A DNA stretch of 64,000 nucleotides from Mucilaginibacter pineti (GCF_900101875.1 NZ_FNAI01000011.1:1-64000), one strand, 5' to 3'. Shown: positions 1-9,045, counted from the stretch's first letter. Notes: generated by a model from the sequence alone, not told the origin. Translations and numbers: made by a program.

Positions 1-97
1 AAAGGTGAAAGGTGAAAGGTGAAAGGTGAAAGGTGAAAGGTGAAAGGTGAAAGGTGAAAGGTGAAAGGTGAAAGGTGAAAGGTGAAAGGTGAAAGGT
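1..97. repeat. Heptamer tandem repeat (AAAGGTG)n
   Basis: Almost 14 uninterrupted copies of AAAGGTG run from the window edge to base 97, so the array may extend further left. No reading frame of note crosses it. Degenerate reverse-complement copies (CACCTTT/ACCTTT-like) lie at about 180-243, on the other side of a terminator hairpin. Perfect short arrays of this kind change copy number easily; a role in phase variation is only a possibility because no promoter is visible next to it. Confidence 0.95.
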
Positions 98-123
98 TTT
101 TGTGGAGAGTTAAAGTTAACAAC

Positions 124-157
124 AAAAAAAGGGTAAATGAACTTAGTTCATTTACCC
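124..157 (-). terminator. Intrinsic terminator of the lipoprotein gene
   Basis: A perfect 12-bp stem (GGGTAAATGAAC at 131-142 with its complement at 146-157, loop TTA) is followed on the minus strand by a run of seven T (complement of 124-130). It sits downstream of the minus-strand lipoprotein gene. The plus-strand side is also T-rich, so it may work in both directions. Confidence 0.8.
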
Positions 158-247
158 TTTTCCTTTTTATAGTCTAAGCGAACCTTTTACCTTTCGCCTT
201 TACCCTTTCACCTTAAGAGGATGCCTTTACCCTTTTACCTTTAAGAA

Positions 248-730
248 TTAATTTGCTTTCGCAAACGAATAAATAACGTATCCGGTTCCGCCGCCTATTG
301 CTACGGGCGATTTCAGGGTCATGGTTGAGCCATCGTTGCTGGCAATTTCAAGCACATAACCTTCCTGAACGTTTTTGGCTTTATCGCCTTCGTATAGTTT
401 TTTAAACTGAAACTGTGTGCCATTTGGGCCGGTGTTATTAACCGACCAGAATATAGTTTGTGAAGTGCCGTTTGCTAAAGTATAAACACCGTTGCCGCTG
501 TTGGTTAGTTTCCAGGTGCTGCCGGTAAAAGCTTCAGGAGGTGCCTGGTCAAATACGTTTTGAACTGCATTTTGTACAATACCTTGGTAGCTAACGTTGT
601 TAAGCGTCCAGGTGCCTACAAATTTACCGCGCGATACGTTTGTTGATACCGTGTTTTTGGTTGATGAACAAGCTGCTAAAACAAAAATAAGTGATAGTAC
701 TGCGATTGAGGTTTGAAATAATTTTTTCAT
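248..730 (-). CDS. Exported lipoprotein, lipocalin-like
   Basis: A 160-aa protein. The N-terminus is a lipoprotein signal: two lysines, a hydrophobic stretch and the lipobox LAAC, with Cys at about residue 21. The mature part opens with a GKFVGTW motif and is rich in short beta-strand-like segments, as in small Bacteroidota lipocalin-like lipoproteins. Those are usually unassigned envelope proteins, and no ligand can be inferred. It stands alone, followed by a strong terminator. Confidence 0.75.
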   Translation of the reverse strand: MKKLFQTSIAVLSLIFVLAACSSTKNTVSTNVSRGKFVGTWTLNNVSYQGIVQNAVQNVFDQAPPEAFTGSTWKLTNSGNGVYTLANGTSQTIFWSVNNTGPNGTQFQFKKLYEGDKAKNVQEGYVLEIASNDGSTMTLKSPVAIGGGTGYVIYSFAKAN

Positions 731-784
731 GACTTGGGGTTATTTTAAAAGCATAACAGCATAAACCCTGCCAAATAAATAAAA

Positions 785-952
785 TTATAGCTTAGCAGTT
801 TTTAGTTTAAAGCTCTTTTGAATTTCAGATAAGCGGTTGTTGATGTTTTCGGTGATCTGGTCGGCTTCTTTAACTTTGTTTAAGCTTCTGGCAACCCGCT
901 GGTCTGTATCTTTTGAAAATAACTTACGACCAATTTGTTTTACTATGTTCAT
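785..952 (-). CDS. Small basic protein, 55 aa, unknown function
   Basis: An open frame of 55 codons between the lipoprotein gene and rdgB. It starts MNIVKQIGRKLF and ends KLKTAKL. It has no signal peptide or membrane segment and is rich in Lys, Asp and Gln, with a probable long amphipathic helix over residues 12-50. Codon use resembles the neighbours. It lies 55 bp upstream of the lipoprotein start on the same strand and may share a transcript. No family recognised. Confidence 0.5.
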   Translation of the reverse strand: MNIVKQIGRKLFSKDTDQRVARSLNKVKEADQITENINNRLSEIQKSFKLKTAKL

Positions 953-1059
953 AGGTAATGTTCTTTTAAGCGATATTCCTTAAAGCTCTATTATACGGGG
1001 TGTTTTAAGGCAGGGTTACATAAAAAGCAAATTAAAGTTATATTAAAGGTTACAAAGCG

Positions 1060-1644
1060 CTATTTTTCTGTAACTAAGCTTAAAAAAGCTATCAACTGTT
1101 CTACAGCCTTGGCGCGGTGGCTTATCTGGTTCTTTTGATCCATGGTCATTTCGGCAAAGGTAATGTTGTAGCCTTCGGGCTCAAATATAGGGTCATAACC
1201 AAAACCGTCGGTACCGCTAAGCTGGGTGCGGATGGTGCCTTCAACGGTTTCGTCAAAAAAATGCTCGTCGCCATTCCATACCAGCGATATCACCGTACGG
1301 AAACGGGCTTTGCGGTTGGTAATCCCCGCCATGTTTTCCAACACTTTTTTATTATTGGCGGCATGGTTGCCATGCTCGCCGGCGTACCGGGCCGAGTAAA
1401 CGCCGGGCTCGCCGTTAAGCGCGTCTATTTCCAGGCCGCTATCGTCGCCAAAGCAATTCAGCCTATACTTTTCAAAAATGAAACGGCTTTTTATAGATGC
1501 GTTTGCCTTAAAGGTTGTACCGGTTTCTTCAATATCATCGTAACAGCCAATATCATCAAGGGTTAATAGTTGAAACCGGCCTTGCAGCTTGGCTTCAACT
1601 TCATCAAGCTTATGGCGGTTATTGGTGGCGAATACTAATTGCAT
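1060..1644 (-). CDS. rdgB: Non-canonical purine NTP pyrophosphatase (RdgB/HAM1)
   Basis: A 194-aa protein of normal family length. It hydrolyses XTP/dITP to the monophosphate plus pyrophosphate, removing deaminated purines from the nucleotide pool in the cytoplasm. The N-terminal FATNNRHKLDEV carries the family's (S/T)xxNxxK substrate loop. FGDDSGLEIDAL holds the metal-binding acidic residues and GFGYDPIF is the second conserved block. SHRAKA near the C-terminus is also typical. It appears to be a single-gene unit. Confidence 0.95.
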   Translation of the reverse strand: MQLVFATNNRHKLDEVEAKLQGRFQLLTLDDIGCYDDIEETGTTFKANASIKSRFIFEKYRLNCFGDDSGLEIDALNGEPGVYSARYAGEHGNHAANNKKVLENMAGITNRKARFRTVISLVWNGDEHFFDETVEGTIRTQLSGTDGFGYDPIFEPEGYNITFAEMTMDQKNQISHRAKAVEQLIAFLSLVTEK

Positions 1645-1729
1645 TTTTGGGGGATAAAGGATTTGGGGAACAAAGATAAAGGATAAGATCGGGGTGCGAA
1701 GATCGGGGAGCGAGGATTAATACTTCAAA

Positions 1730-2317
1730 TTAAAATCCCTTTACCTGCTCCCAAAAAGCTTTTTTGTTGTCAACGCTGTCCATCATTTCGCCAAAGCTAA
1801 AACTCTGCAGGGCGGTAAGCGCGCCAAGTGGTTTGGGTACGTTTAAAACAAGCGGCGCTATATCCTGTGGCAATGCGGCTTTGCCCAGTATCAGCAGTTT
1901 TGTGGGTTTAAAAAAGGTAAGCAGTTCATCATACTTAGCCGTTGAGTGATGAGCAAGGTTCACTATCGCCAGATCGTCAATTGCAAGCTCTTTGCGTTTA
2001 ATAATATTGGTAAGTGCTGTTAAATGGGCATCGTCAATAAACTCCAGGGCGGGGTAATTTACCAGCACCACAAAGTTTTTTAAATTTTTACCCAGATAAT
2101 TAAACGTAAGCGGCGGCGTTTTTACTTCGGGTGCGGGGACAATGGACACCGGCTCGGGTTCTTTAACAGTAGGTGCTACCTGAATGATGGAGGCTGCCGG
2201 TTGTTCGGCTATGTGTGGGGCAATAGCATCTTCTGTATACAGTAACTTGTCTGTATTTAAGAGGTATAGCTCATCCTGTAATAAAAAGCGCAGGGCAACC
2301 GGGTTTTCAATCTTCAC
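1730..2317 (-). CDS. Conserved hypothetical cytoplasmic protein
   Basis: A 195-aa protein without signal peptide or membrane span. An N-terminal segment (about 1-35) is followed by a Pro/Val/Glu-rich linker (about 40-72) and a compact alpha/beta C-terminal domain (about 73-195). The gene is close to rdgB on the same strand (85 bp between them) and divergent from the PPIase gene. I do not recognise the family. Confidence 0.6.
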   Translation of the reverse strand: MKIENPVALRFLLQDELYLLNTDKLLYTEDAIAPHIAEQPAASIIQVAPTVKEPEPVSIVPAPEVKTPPLTFNYLGKNLKNFVVLVNYPALEFIDDAHLTALTNIIKRKELAIDDLAIVNLAHHSTAKYDELLTFFKPTKLLILGKAALPQDIAPLVLNVPKPLGALTALQSFSFGEMMDSVDNKKAFWEQVKGF

Positions 2318-2497
2318 TTTAACAAATTTTAACCAAAAGTAGTTAAACGGTTTCAGCCTTTATAGCCATATTAGCACAATTATAAGCAGTTGAGTTTTAA
2401 TTGAATTTAATTGTAGGACTATAATTAATAAATTTTACCGAAATTCGTGATTTTTAACGGAATACTGTTCCGTTTTATTTTAGTACATAAGCATTAC

Positions 2498-3958
2498 ATG
2501 AGAAAGTTAGGGTTAGTAATTTTAAGTTTTATTTCAATCATATCAGTTGCCAAAGCACAGCTTGTTGTTGATACGGCCAAAGCAAAAGCACCCGTTACGC
2601 AAGCCACTGTTGATTCGGTTATTGCAAGGCCGCCGGGACGTACGCTTGATAAAATTGCAGCTATAGTTGGTAACAGCCCCATATTACAATCAGATATTGA
2701 ACTGTCATACGCCCAGTATTTAACGCAGGGTATGGCACCCAACCCCGATGTTAAATGCCGCATTTTACAATCGTTACTAACCCAAAAGTTATTGGCGCAG
2801 CAGGCAATTATTGATAGCGTTGAAGTAAAAGACGATGAAGTTGATAACAGTGTTGACCGCAGAATGCGCGAAATGATACAACGTGCGGGTGGCCAGGATA
2901 AGCTGGAAGCCTATTTAGGCCGTTCTATTATCCAGTTTAAGGATGAGATCCGTCCGGATATGAAGGAGCAATTAGTTGCGCAAAGGATGCAGCAAAAAAT
3001 TACCGAAAAGCTGAATGTAACCCCGCTTGACGTTAAAAAATATTTCGACAAATTACCAAAAGACAGTTTGCCATCTTTTAACAAAGAAGTTGAAGTGGGA
3101 GAAATTGTATTTCAGCCTAAATTGAGTAAAGAAGAAAAAGATATATACCGCCAGAAAGCTGAAGAACTGCGCGACAGGATCGTAAAAAAAGGCGAAGATT
3201 TTGGTACCCTGGCACGTTTGTATTCACAGGATCCCGGTTCGGCACCCGAAGGTGGTGATGCTGGCTTTGGCGACAGGCAAACCTGGGTAAAGGAATTTAC
3301 CGCCAACGCGTTCAGGTTAAAAGCAGGGGAGTATTCGCCGGTGTTTGAAGCTCCGGATTATGGTTTCTTCTTTTTACAGGTAATTGAGCGCCGCGGCGAG
3401 CAGGTACACGTAAGGCACATATTAATTATGCCTATCATTACCGAAGCCAGTTTAGATAGGGCAAAGGGTAAGGCTGATAGTGCTTATAACCTGCTTATCA
3501 AAAATAAAACCATCGATTTTTCGGCTGCGGCTAACTTTTACTCAGATAATAAGGAAACAAAATATAACGGCGGTATGATGCTGAATGCCGAAAACGTTCA
3601 GGTACGTTCAACCTATATCCCTATGGATAAGCTTGACCCTAAGGTTGCTCTTGTTGTTGATACCATGAAAGTGGGGTCTATTTCACAACCAACCTTATTT
3701 ACCGGTGCCGATGGTAAATCGAGCTACAAGATCCTTTACCTAAAATCGGCCACGGATGCGCACAAGGCAAATCTTGAGCAGGATTTTGCAAAGCTAAAGG
3801 ATTACGCTTTTGAAATAAAAACCAACAAAACCATAAGTGATTGGTTTGATAAACGCAGGAAGGAAACTTTCATTAAAATTGATAAGCAATACCAGGAATG
3901 CGATATCCTTAAAAAATGGATCATGCCTGCAACTACTACAACCGCGCAAGTAAAATAG
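2498..3958 (+). CDS. SurA-like periplasmic peptidyl-prolyl isomerase
   Basis: Starting at 2498 gives 486 aa with a clean signal peptide (MRKLGLVILSF..., cleavage after AKA). The frame is open from 2447, but that start would put 17 polar residues in front of the signal. A SurA_N-type chaperone region comes first, with the expected TLDKIAAIVG and ILQSDIE motifs. Two parvulin (PpiC) domains follow, the first with GGDAGFG, the second degenerate after HVRHILI. The likely role is assisting folding of outer-membrane proteins, which fits a genome rich in SusC barrels. The moxR gene follows after 16 bp. Confidence 0.85.
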   Translation: MRKLGLVILSFISIISVAKAQLVVDTAKAKAPVTQATVDSVIARPPGRTLDKIAAIVGNSPILQSDIELSYAQYLTQGMAPNPDVKCRILQSLLTQKLLAQQAIIDSVEVKDDEVDNSVDRRMREMIQRAGGQDKLEAYLGRSIIQFKDEIRPDMKEQLVAQRMQQKITEKLNVTPLDVKKYFDKLPKDSLPSFNKEVEVGEIVFQPKLSKEEKDIYRQKAEELRDRIVKKGEDFGTLARLYSQDPGSAPEGGDAGFGDRQTWVKEFTANAFRLKAGEYSPVFEAPDYGFFFLQVIERRGEQVHVRHILIMPIITEASLDRAKGKADSAYNLLIKNKTIDFSAAANFYSDNKETKYNGGMMLNAENVQVRSTYIPMDKLDPKVALVVDTMKVGSISQPTLFTGADGKSSYKILYLKSATDAHKANLEQDFAKLKDYAFEIKTNKTISDWFDKRRKETFIKIDKQYQECDILKKWIMPATTTTAQVK

Positions 3959-3974
3959 TATACTATAATAATAT

Positions 3975-4937
3975 ATGCAACACCGTTCTGATGTGGAAGC
4001 CGCTGACGCTTTAAAGCAGGCTTATCAACAAATACGATCCGAAATAGGGAAAGTTATCATAGGCCAGGACGAGGTTGTGAAATTTGTGCTGATATCTATT
4101 TTTAGCAACGGCCATTGTTTGCTGGTTGGTGTACCCGGTTTGGCTAAAACCCTGCTGGTGCAAACCGTATCGCAAGTGCTTGATCTGGATTTTAAGCGCA
4201 TCCAGTTTACGCCAGATCTGATGCCGTCAGACATTATTGGTTCTGAAATATTGGGCGAGGACAGGAATTTTAAATTTATCCCCGGCCCGGTTTTTAGTAA
4301 TATTATCCTGGCCGATGAAATAAACCGTACACCACCCAAAACACAGGCTGCCCTATTAGAGGCGATGCAGGAAAAAGCGGTTACCGCTGCCGGTGTTACC
4401 CATAAATTGGCCCAGCCGTTTTTTGTACTGGCTACCCAAAACCCAATTGAGCAGGAAGGTACCTATCCGTTGCCCGAAGCCCAGTTAGACAGGTTTATGT
4501 TTAACGTGGCTTTAAACTATCCATCATTTAAGGAGGAATTACAGGTTGTTAAAAATACCACCAGCACCCTTAAAGCCGATGTAAAAAAGATCCTGAATGC
4601 CGAGCAGATCATTTATTTTCAGCAATTGGTGCGCAATATCCCCGTTACTGATAATGTGATGGAGTATGCCGTAAAGCTGGTGTCAAAAACCCGCCCCAAC
4701 AGTGAATTTGCCACCCCGCAAATTAACAGGCTTCTTACCTGGGGCGCTGGTCCGCGGGCATCGCAGTTCCTTATTTTGGGTGCCAAATGCCATGCGGTTA
4801 TCAACGGCAAATACTCTCCGGATATTGAGGATGTACAGGCTATTGCCAAACCTATTTTAAGCCACCGTATTGTACGCAGCTACCACGCTGAAGCCGAAGG
4901 CTTATCTGCCGCCGATATTATTGAGCAGTTGTTTTAA
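3975..4937 (+). CDS. MoxR-family AAA+ ATPase
   Basis: A 320-aa protein of standard MoxR length. Walker A is GVPGLAKT. Walker B is the DE of LADEINRTPPKTQ, followed by LLEAMQE. The sensor region ATQNPIEQEGTYPLPEAQ is diagnostic. MoxR ATPases act as chaperones for VWA/DUF58 partners, but none is downstream here: the next gene is convergent and its stop overlaps by 4 bp (4934-4937). It probably shares a transcript with the PPIase gene 16 bp upstream. Confidence 0.92.
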   Translation: MQHRSDVEAADALKQAYQQIRSEIGKVIIGQDEVVKFVLISIFSNGHCLLVGVPGLAKTLLVQTVSQVLDLDFKRIQFTPDLMPSDIIGSEILGEDRNFKFIPGPVFSNIILADEINRTPPKTQAALLEAMQEKAVTAAGVTHKLAQPFFVLATQNPIEQEGTYPLPEAQLDRFMFNVALNYPSFKEELQVVKNTTSTLKADVKKILNAEQIIYFQQLVRNIPVTDNVMEYAVKLVSKTRPNSEFATPQINRLLTWGAGPRASQFLILGAKCHAVINGKYSPDIEDVQAIAKPILSHRIVRSYHAEAEGLSAADIIEQLF

Positions 4938-5926
4938 GCCGCTATCCAAATAGCATCGATAAACCATTTTTTGGTGTCAAAAAAGCGATCGACAGGGGCA
5001 AAGCCCGCGTTAAGCGCCATCTGATCTGTTTGCATCACGGTAAACTTCTGCGAAATTTCCATGTATATGTATTCGTTTTTTGAAAACGCAATGGTTTCTT
5101 TACCGCCGATGGTTACCTGCTGATCTTCCAGGCTAATGAGGTAGCTTTTACAGGAGCCTGTTTCCGGGTCGTAAGTAGGGTAATGGTCAAACTTGGTAAG
5201 GTCGAAGTTGGCGTTGAGCTCGCGGTTTATGCGCTCCAATAAATTAAGGTTGAACCTTTTGGTGATCCCGCCTTCATCGTTATAGGCAGCCAGTACTACT
5301 TTAGGATCTTTTGTGAGGTCCATACCTATCAGCACCATATCACCTTCAGATAAATGGCTCCTAAGCACCCGGCAAAACTCTATGGCCTCTGGTACCGGCA
5401 TGTTGCCAATATTTGAGCCCAGGAACAATACCACCTTACGCCTCGACGAAATTGAGGCGGCCTTTTTCAGCATATCAAAATACTCACCGTTGAGGCCCGT
5501 AATATTTATACCTGGCAACGTTACGGGCAGGGTGATGTTAAGGTAGGAGATTACATTGTCAGATATATCAATAGGCAGGTAGGTAAAATCGGCCTTTTTC
5601 TCCAATAGGTGTTTAAGGAGATAGGTTGATTTCATGGCATCGCCCGCGCCAAGTTCAATCAGGTCGAAAGCGTCGCCGCTGCCAATGAGGGCATCGGCAA
5701 TTTCGTCTGTTTTTTCCGAAAATATTTCCAGTTCGCAATTGGTTGGATAATATTCAGGGCAGTTCATGAGATCCTGAAACAGCTTATCGCCATTGGCATC
5801 ATAAAAATATTTAGAGTTTAAACGCTTTGGCGAAGTGTTTAAACCGGCTATAACATCATTATAAAACTGCTGCGTTTTATCGGTTGATGCGGTATTTGAA
5901 TCTGTTTGTGTTAAGGTCGAATCCAT
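4934..5926 (-). CDS. egtD: L-histidine N-alpha-methyltransferase (EgtD)
   Basis: Trimethylates histidine with SAM to hercynine, the first step of ergothioneine synthesis. The EgtD domain covers the whole protein. It opens with SPKRLNSKYFYDANGDKLF and CPEYYPT, has the SAM-binding segment DLIELGAGDAMKS and continues with FLGSNIGN. I start at the Met at 5926 (330 aa). The frame is open to 5959, which would overlap egtB by 11 bp; the two are co-transcribed either way. No egtE-like PLP lyase or egtC amidotransferase is in the window. Confidence 0.93.
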   Translation of the reverse strand: MDSTLTQTDSNTASTDKTQQFYNDVIAGLNTSPKRLNSKYFYDANGDKLFQDLMNCPEYYPTNCELEIFSEKTDEIADALIGSGDAFDLIELGAGDAMKSTYLLKHLLEKKADFTYLPIDISDNVISYLNITLPVTLPGINITGLNGEYFDMLKKAASISSRRKVVLFLGSNIGNMPVPEAIEFCRVLRSHLSEGDMVLIGMDLTKDPKVVLAAYNDEGGITKRFNLNLLERINRELNANFDLTKFDHYPTYDPETGSCKSYLISLEDQQVTIGGKETIAFSKNEYIYMEISQKFTVMQTDQMALNAGFAPVDRFFDTKKWFIDAIWIAA

Positions 5927-5948
5927 AAAATGCCCATATTTGTGCAAC

Positions 5949-7097
5949 TTACCGAGCAAGCCTTATGCCAGTAAATTGCCAACGTAAATTAGTTTGAAAA
6001 AAATTGCGGTAAGTAACCCGGCTATGCCCCGGCGATGTAGCTTCGGAAGCGCCGCGCAATACCTTTTGGTTTACCATAAACTTGCCATTGTATTCGCCAA
6101 TTGCACCCGGTGCCTTGGCAAACCCAGGATAAGGGAGGTATGAGCTTTCTGTCCATTCCCATGCCTTGCCCCAGCTAAACTTGGTGGCGGCGGCTTCCCA
6201 TTCAAATTCGGTAGGCAGCCGTAGCCCTTTCCATGAAGCGTAGGCGTAAGCCTCAAAATAACTGATATGGCAAACGGGCTCATTTATATTAAGCACTTGC
6301 AGGCCATGGTAGTTGTAATTATGCCATTCGCCATCAATAAGGTGCCAGTAAAGCGGGGCCTCTACTTTGTTGGTGTTTACCCAATCCCAGCCCTCGGCAT
6401 GCCAATGGCGAAAATCATGATAGCCGCCGCTGTTAATAAACTCCAGGTATTGGGCATTGGTAACAAGGTTAGGGCTTATTTCGTAAGCGTTTAAATATAC
6501 TTTGTGGCGGTTAAGTTCGTTATCAAAACAAAAGCCTTCGCCCTCAAAACCTATTTCATAAATGCCTTCATCCATCTTAATAAAACCCGCGTCAACAGCA
6601 TCAACCTTTGGTGATACATAGCTTGTTGAATAAGCCGGAAACAGCGGGTTATGCCCTAAAATGTATTTAATATCTGTTAGTAAAAGTTCCTGGTGCTGTT
6701 CCTCATGGTTAAAGCCCAGGATAAGCAGTTCTTTTACCTCGTCGCTTATCTGCCCGCACAAAAAGCCCTGCATGGCTTCATCCACATATTTGCGATAACT
6801 ATAAATATCTATAACGGTTGGGCGACTCAGGTTGCCCCTGTCTGTACGGATAACGCGGTTGCCCACGGTTTCGTAGTAACTGTTAAATACGTAATTGTAA
6901 TTTGGGTTAAACTCCTGGTAGCCCATAAAATACGGCTTCAGGATAAAAGTTTCAAAAAACCAGGTAACGTGCCCTATGTGCCACTTGGGCGGACTAACAT
7001 CTACCACGGGCTGCACCACATAATCCTCCGTTTGCAGGGGCCAGCAGATCTGCTCCGTACGCTGGCGAACTTTTTTATAACAGTCGGCTAAATCCAT
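5949..7097 (-). CDS. egtB: Ergothioneine biosynthesis sulfoxide synthase (EgtB)
   Basis: A 382-aa non-haem iron enzyme. It couples hercynine to a thiol (gamma-glutamylcysteine or cysteine) with O2 to form the sulfoxide. An N-terminal DinB-like domain carries the iron ligands: His40/His43 (KWHIGHVTWF) and the HxxxH at 131-135 (NHEEQH). The C-terminal formylglycine-synthase-like domain ends in the typical FQTNLRWQFTGIRLAR. There is no egtA or egtC nearby, so direct use of cysteine is plausible but unproven. It heads the egtB-egtD operon. Confidence 0.93.
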   Translation of the reverse strand: MDLADCYKKVRQRTEQICWPLQTEDYVVQPVVDVSPPKWHIGHVTWFFETFILKPYFMGYQEFNPNYNYVFNSYYETVGNRVIRTDRGNLSRPTVIDIYSYRKYVDEAMQGFLCGQISDEVKELLILGFNHEEQHQELLLTDIKYILGHNPLFPAYSTSYVSPKVDAVDAGFIKMDEGIYEIGFEGEGFCFDNELNRHKVYLNAYEISPNLVTNAQYLEFINSGGYHDFRHWHAEGWDWVNTNKVEAPLYWHLIDGEWHNYNYHGLQVLNINEPVCHISYFEAYAYASWKGLRLPTEFEWEAAATKFSWGKAWEWTESSYLPYPGFAKAPGAIGEYNGKFMVNQKVLRGASEATSPGHSRVTYRNFFQTNLRWQFTGIRLAR

Positions 7098-7473
7098 TGC
7101 TATTATTTACTTGCGTGTTTAGTATTGAAATTAGGTAGTTGATTGATAATATTAACGTTGTAGCAACTCCCCATCAATTGCCATATGGGTAGCCCCTATG
7201 GGGCATAAACGATTCGATGTTTTTCCTACAAACAGGTAGTCCCTCCGGGACATAAAAAACTTTCGTTTCTTATCAATATATGAATACTTCTATGTCCCGG
7301 AGGGACTACCTGTTTGTAGGACAATATAAAAAATGAATTTGTCCCCATCGGGGACTACCCATCTGCTTATATTCCACTATGTCTTCTCATGGGCTATTAC
7401 TCTCAAGAGGGGAATAGCACGGCCCAGGCTTTAAACTCAGTTTCTTTTATCATTTTACAATTGCTAAACACCT
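7098..7473. other. Non-coding spacer between egtB and the importer gene
   Basis: This 376-bp stretch has no credible ORF. It contains the long inverted repeat described at 7224-7321, flanked by shorter GGGTAGCCCC/GGGGACTACCC-like sequences at about 7186-7203 and 7341-7360. The whole block reads as a nested palindrome and separates the importer operon from egtBD. Confidence 0.7.
7224..7321. repeat. 31-bp perfect inverted repeat (REP-like element)
   Basis: The arm at 7224-7254 is exactly complementary to 7291-7321, with a 36-bp centre. The arms contain TAGTCCCTCCGGGACAT, which is itself partly palindromic. Outer arms (about 7186-7203 and 7341-7360) are imperfect complements. It lies between two same-strand operons. 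It could be a transcription attenuator, a REP-type element or a small non-autonomous mobile element. No RAYT or transposase is present. Confidence 0.85.
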
Positions 7474-9045
7474 TTATTTACTATTCAAATACCGTTTGAG
7501 GTTTGAAATTGTTTTAATATGTAAATTCTTTGCCTGCTGATTTCGCATCATCAGTGCATAGGCGTTATTAAAGCCTATCGGCCTGAGCCATTTTATCTGG
7601 TAACGTTTCTCAAATTCGCGCTGCACGTAGTTGTAGGTGCTGTCTTTACTTTGAGTTACCTCGGTTACTATTTTGGGCGATGCCTGCAAAATGGCCAGCA
7701 GCCCGGTGCCGGTATATTCGGGGTAAAAATCTATCTGATCGTTAGTTAAAGCATCAAAACAAATTTTTGTACCGCCAAGGCCGGTTTTGGTTGCTACATC
7801 ATAATCGGTATTGCCCTTTATCAGCATGCTGTATATATTGGCCAGTATGTACTGCTCGCCAAATATTTTAGACCCTATGCGGATGATGCCTGCACTCCCC
7901 TCGCGGGATGGTTTGTATAATTTTGCGGCCACCAAAAAATCTTTGGCTACCCGCTCGGGGCTTTGGTGAAGATAGTCGGTACGGTAGTTTAAATCCGTCA
8001 TAACCGAATCATTTATTTTGCCCGAAAGCAGATTTAATGTTTTTTCGAGCTCCGGAAACTTTTTCAATGATTCCTCGCGCACGATGGGCGCGGCATAGTA
8101 TGGCGGGAAAATGCCTTTATCATCCGTTAATACCACCAGGTCATAAGCTTTAAGGCGACCATCGGTAGAGTAGCCGCTGATCACGTCCAGCTGTTTTTCA
8201 AAGGCGGCCTTATACATCACCGCGTCGCTGATCACGATGGTATGGATCTTTAAGCCGTATTTACTTTCCAGGCCCAGGTTGCCATCCTGCCGGCCCATAA
8301 ACTCGGGCGTAAAGCCAGCCGTAAGTTTACCGCCGTAGGCCGATGGTATAAAGTAAAAGGAGGATAGCAGCACCAACACAACAGGCATAACATAAGTGCC
8401 CGTTTTTATTTTTTTAAAGTTGAGCTTTTGCACCCGCGACAACAGGAAATCGAAAATAATGGCCAGCAAAGCCGCCGGGATTGCCCCCGCCAGAATCATG
8501 TTGGTATTGTTTAGGGAGATACCACCGAAAATAAACTCGCCTAAGCCACCCGCTGCAATATACGAGGCCAGCGTTGCCACGCCCACATTTATTACCGTAG
8601 CGGTGCGGATACCGGCCAATATAACGGGCATGGCCAAAGGAAGCTCAACCTTAAACAGCACCTGCCACTTATTCATGCCCATGGCCACGGCTGCTTCCTT
8701 AACAGCTGCATCAACCCCGGTAATGCCTGTGTAGGTATTACGGATGATAGGCAGCAGCGCATACAGCAGCAAAGCCACAATAGCAGGTTTGGCACCAATG
8801 CCCAAAACCGGGATCATAAAGCCAAGCAACGCGATACTGGGAATGGTTTGTAAAATGCCCGCTATCCCCAAAACCGGCCCCGAGAACTTTACTTTACGGG
8901 TAATAAAAATGCCCAGCGGCAAGCCTATTACTACCGCTATAAAAAGCGAGATAAACGTAAGCCCGATATGCTGCAAAGTTTGCACGCCAAGCTTACCTGC
9001 CTGCTGCTGCATAAACTCCAACAAGGTTTGCTGATGCTCATTCAT
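7474..9045 (-). CDS. EgtU-like ABC permease fused to a permuted binding domain
   Basis: A 523-aa protein. Residues 1-205 are a BPD_transp_1 permease with several membrane spans and an EAA-type loop (EAAVAMGMNKWQVLFKVELP). A spacer membrane helix follows (about 217-235). Residues 240-523 are an extracytoplasmic OpuAC/ProX-type binding domain. Its two halves are in reversed order compared with OpuBC: the GYSTDGRLKAYDL...FPPYYAAP half comes first, the RIGSKIFGEQYIL...YPEYTGTG half last. The family includes choline/betaine importers and the ergothioneine importer EgtU. The egtBD neighbours favour ergothioneine. The start overlaps the previous gene by 4 bp. Confidence 0.85.
   Translation of the reverse strand: MNEHQQTLLEFMQQQAGKLGVQTLQHIGLTFISLFIAVVIGLPLGIFITRKVKFSGPVLGIAGILQTIPSIALLGFMIPVLGIGAKPAIVALLLYALLPIIRNTYTGITGVDAAVKEAAVAMGMNKWQVLFKVELPLAMPVILAGIRTATVINVGVATLASYIAAGGLGEFIFGGISLNNTNMILAGAIPAALLAIIFDFLLSRVQKLNFKKIKTGTYVMPVVLVLLSSFYFIPSAYGGKLTAGFTPEFMGRQDGNLGLESKYGLKIHTIVISDAVMYKAAFEKQLDVISGYSTDGRLKAYDLVVLTDDKGIFPPYYAAPIVREESLKKFPELEKTLNLLSGKINDSVMTDLNYRTDYLHQSPERVAKDFLVAAKLYKPSREGSAGIIRIGSKIFGEQYILANIYSMLIKGNTDYDVATKTGLGGTKICFDALTNDQIDFYPEYTGTGLLAILQASPKIVTEVTQSKDSTYNYVQREFEKRYQIKWLRPIGFNNAYALMMRNQQAKNLHIKTISNLKRYLNSK

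Noticed and set aside
1..97. CRISPR-like array
   Set aside because: The unit is 7 bp without spacers; it is a simple tandem repeat and no cas gene is near.
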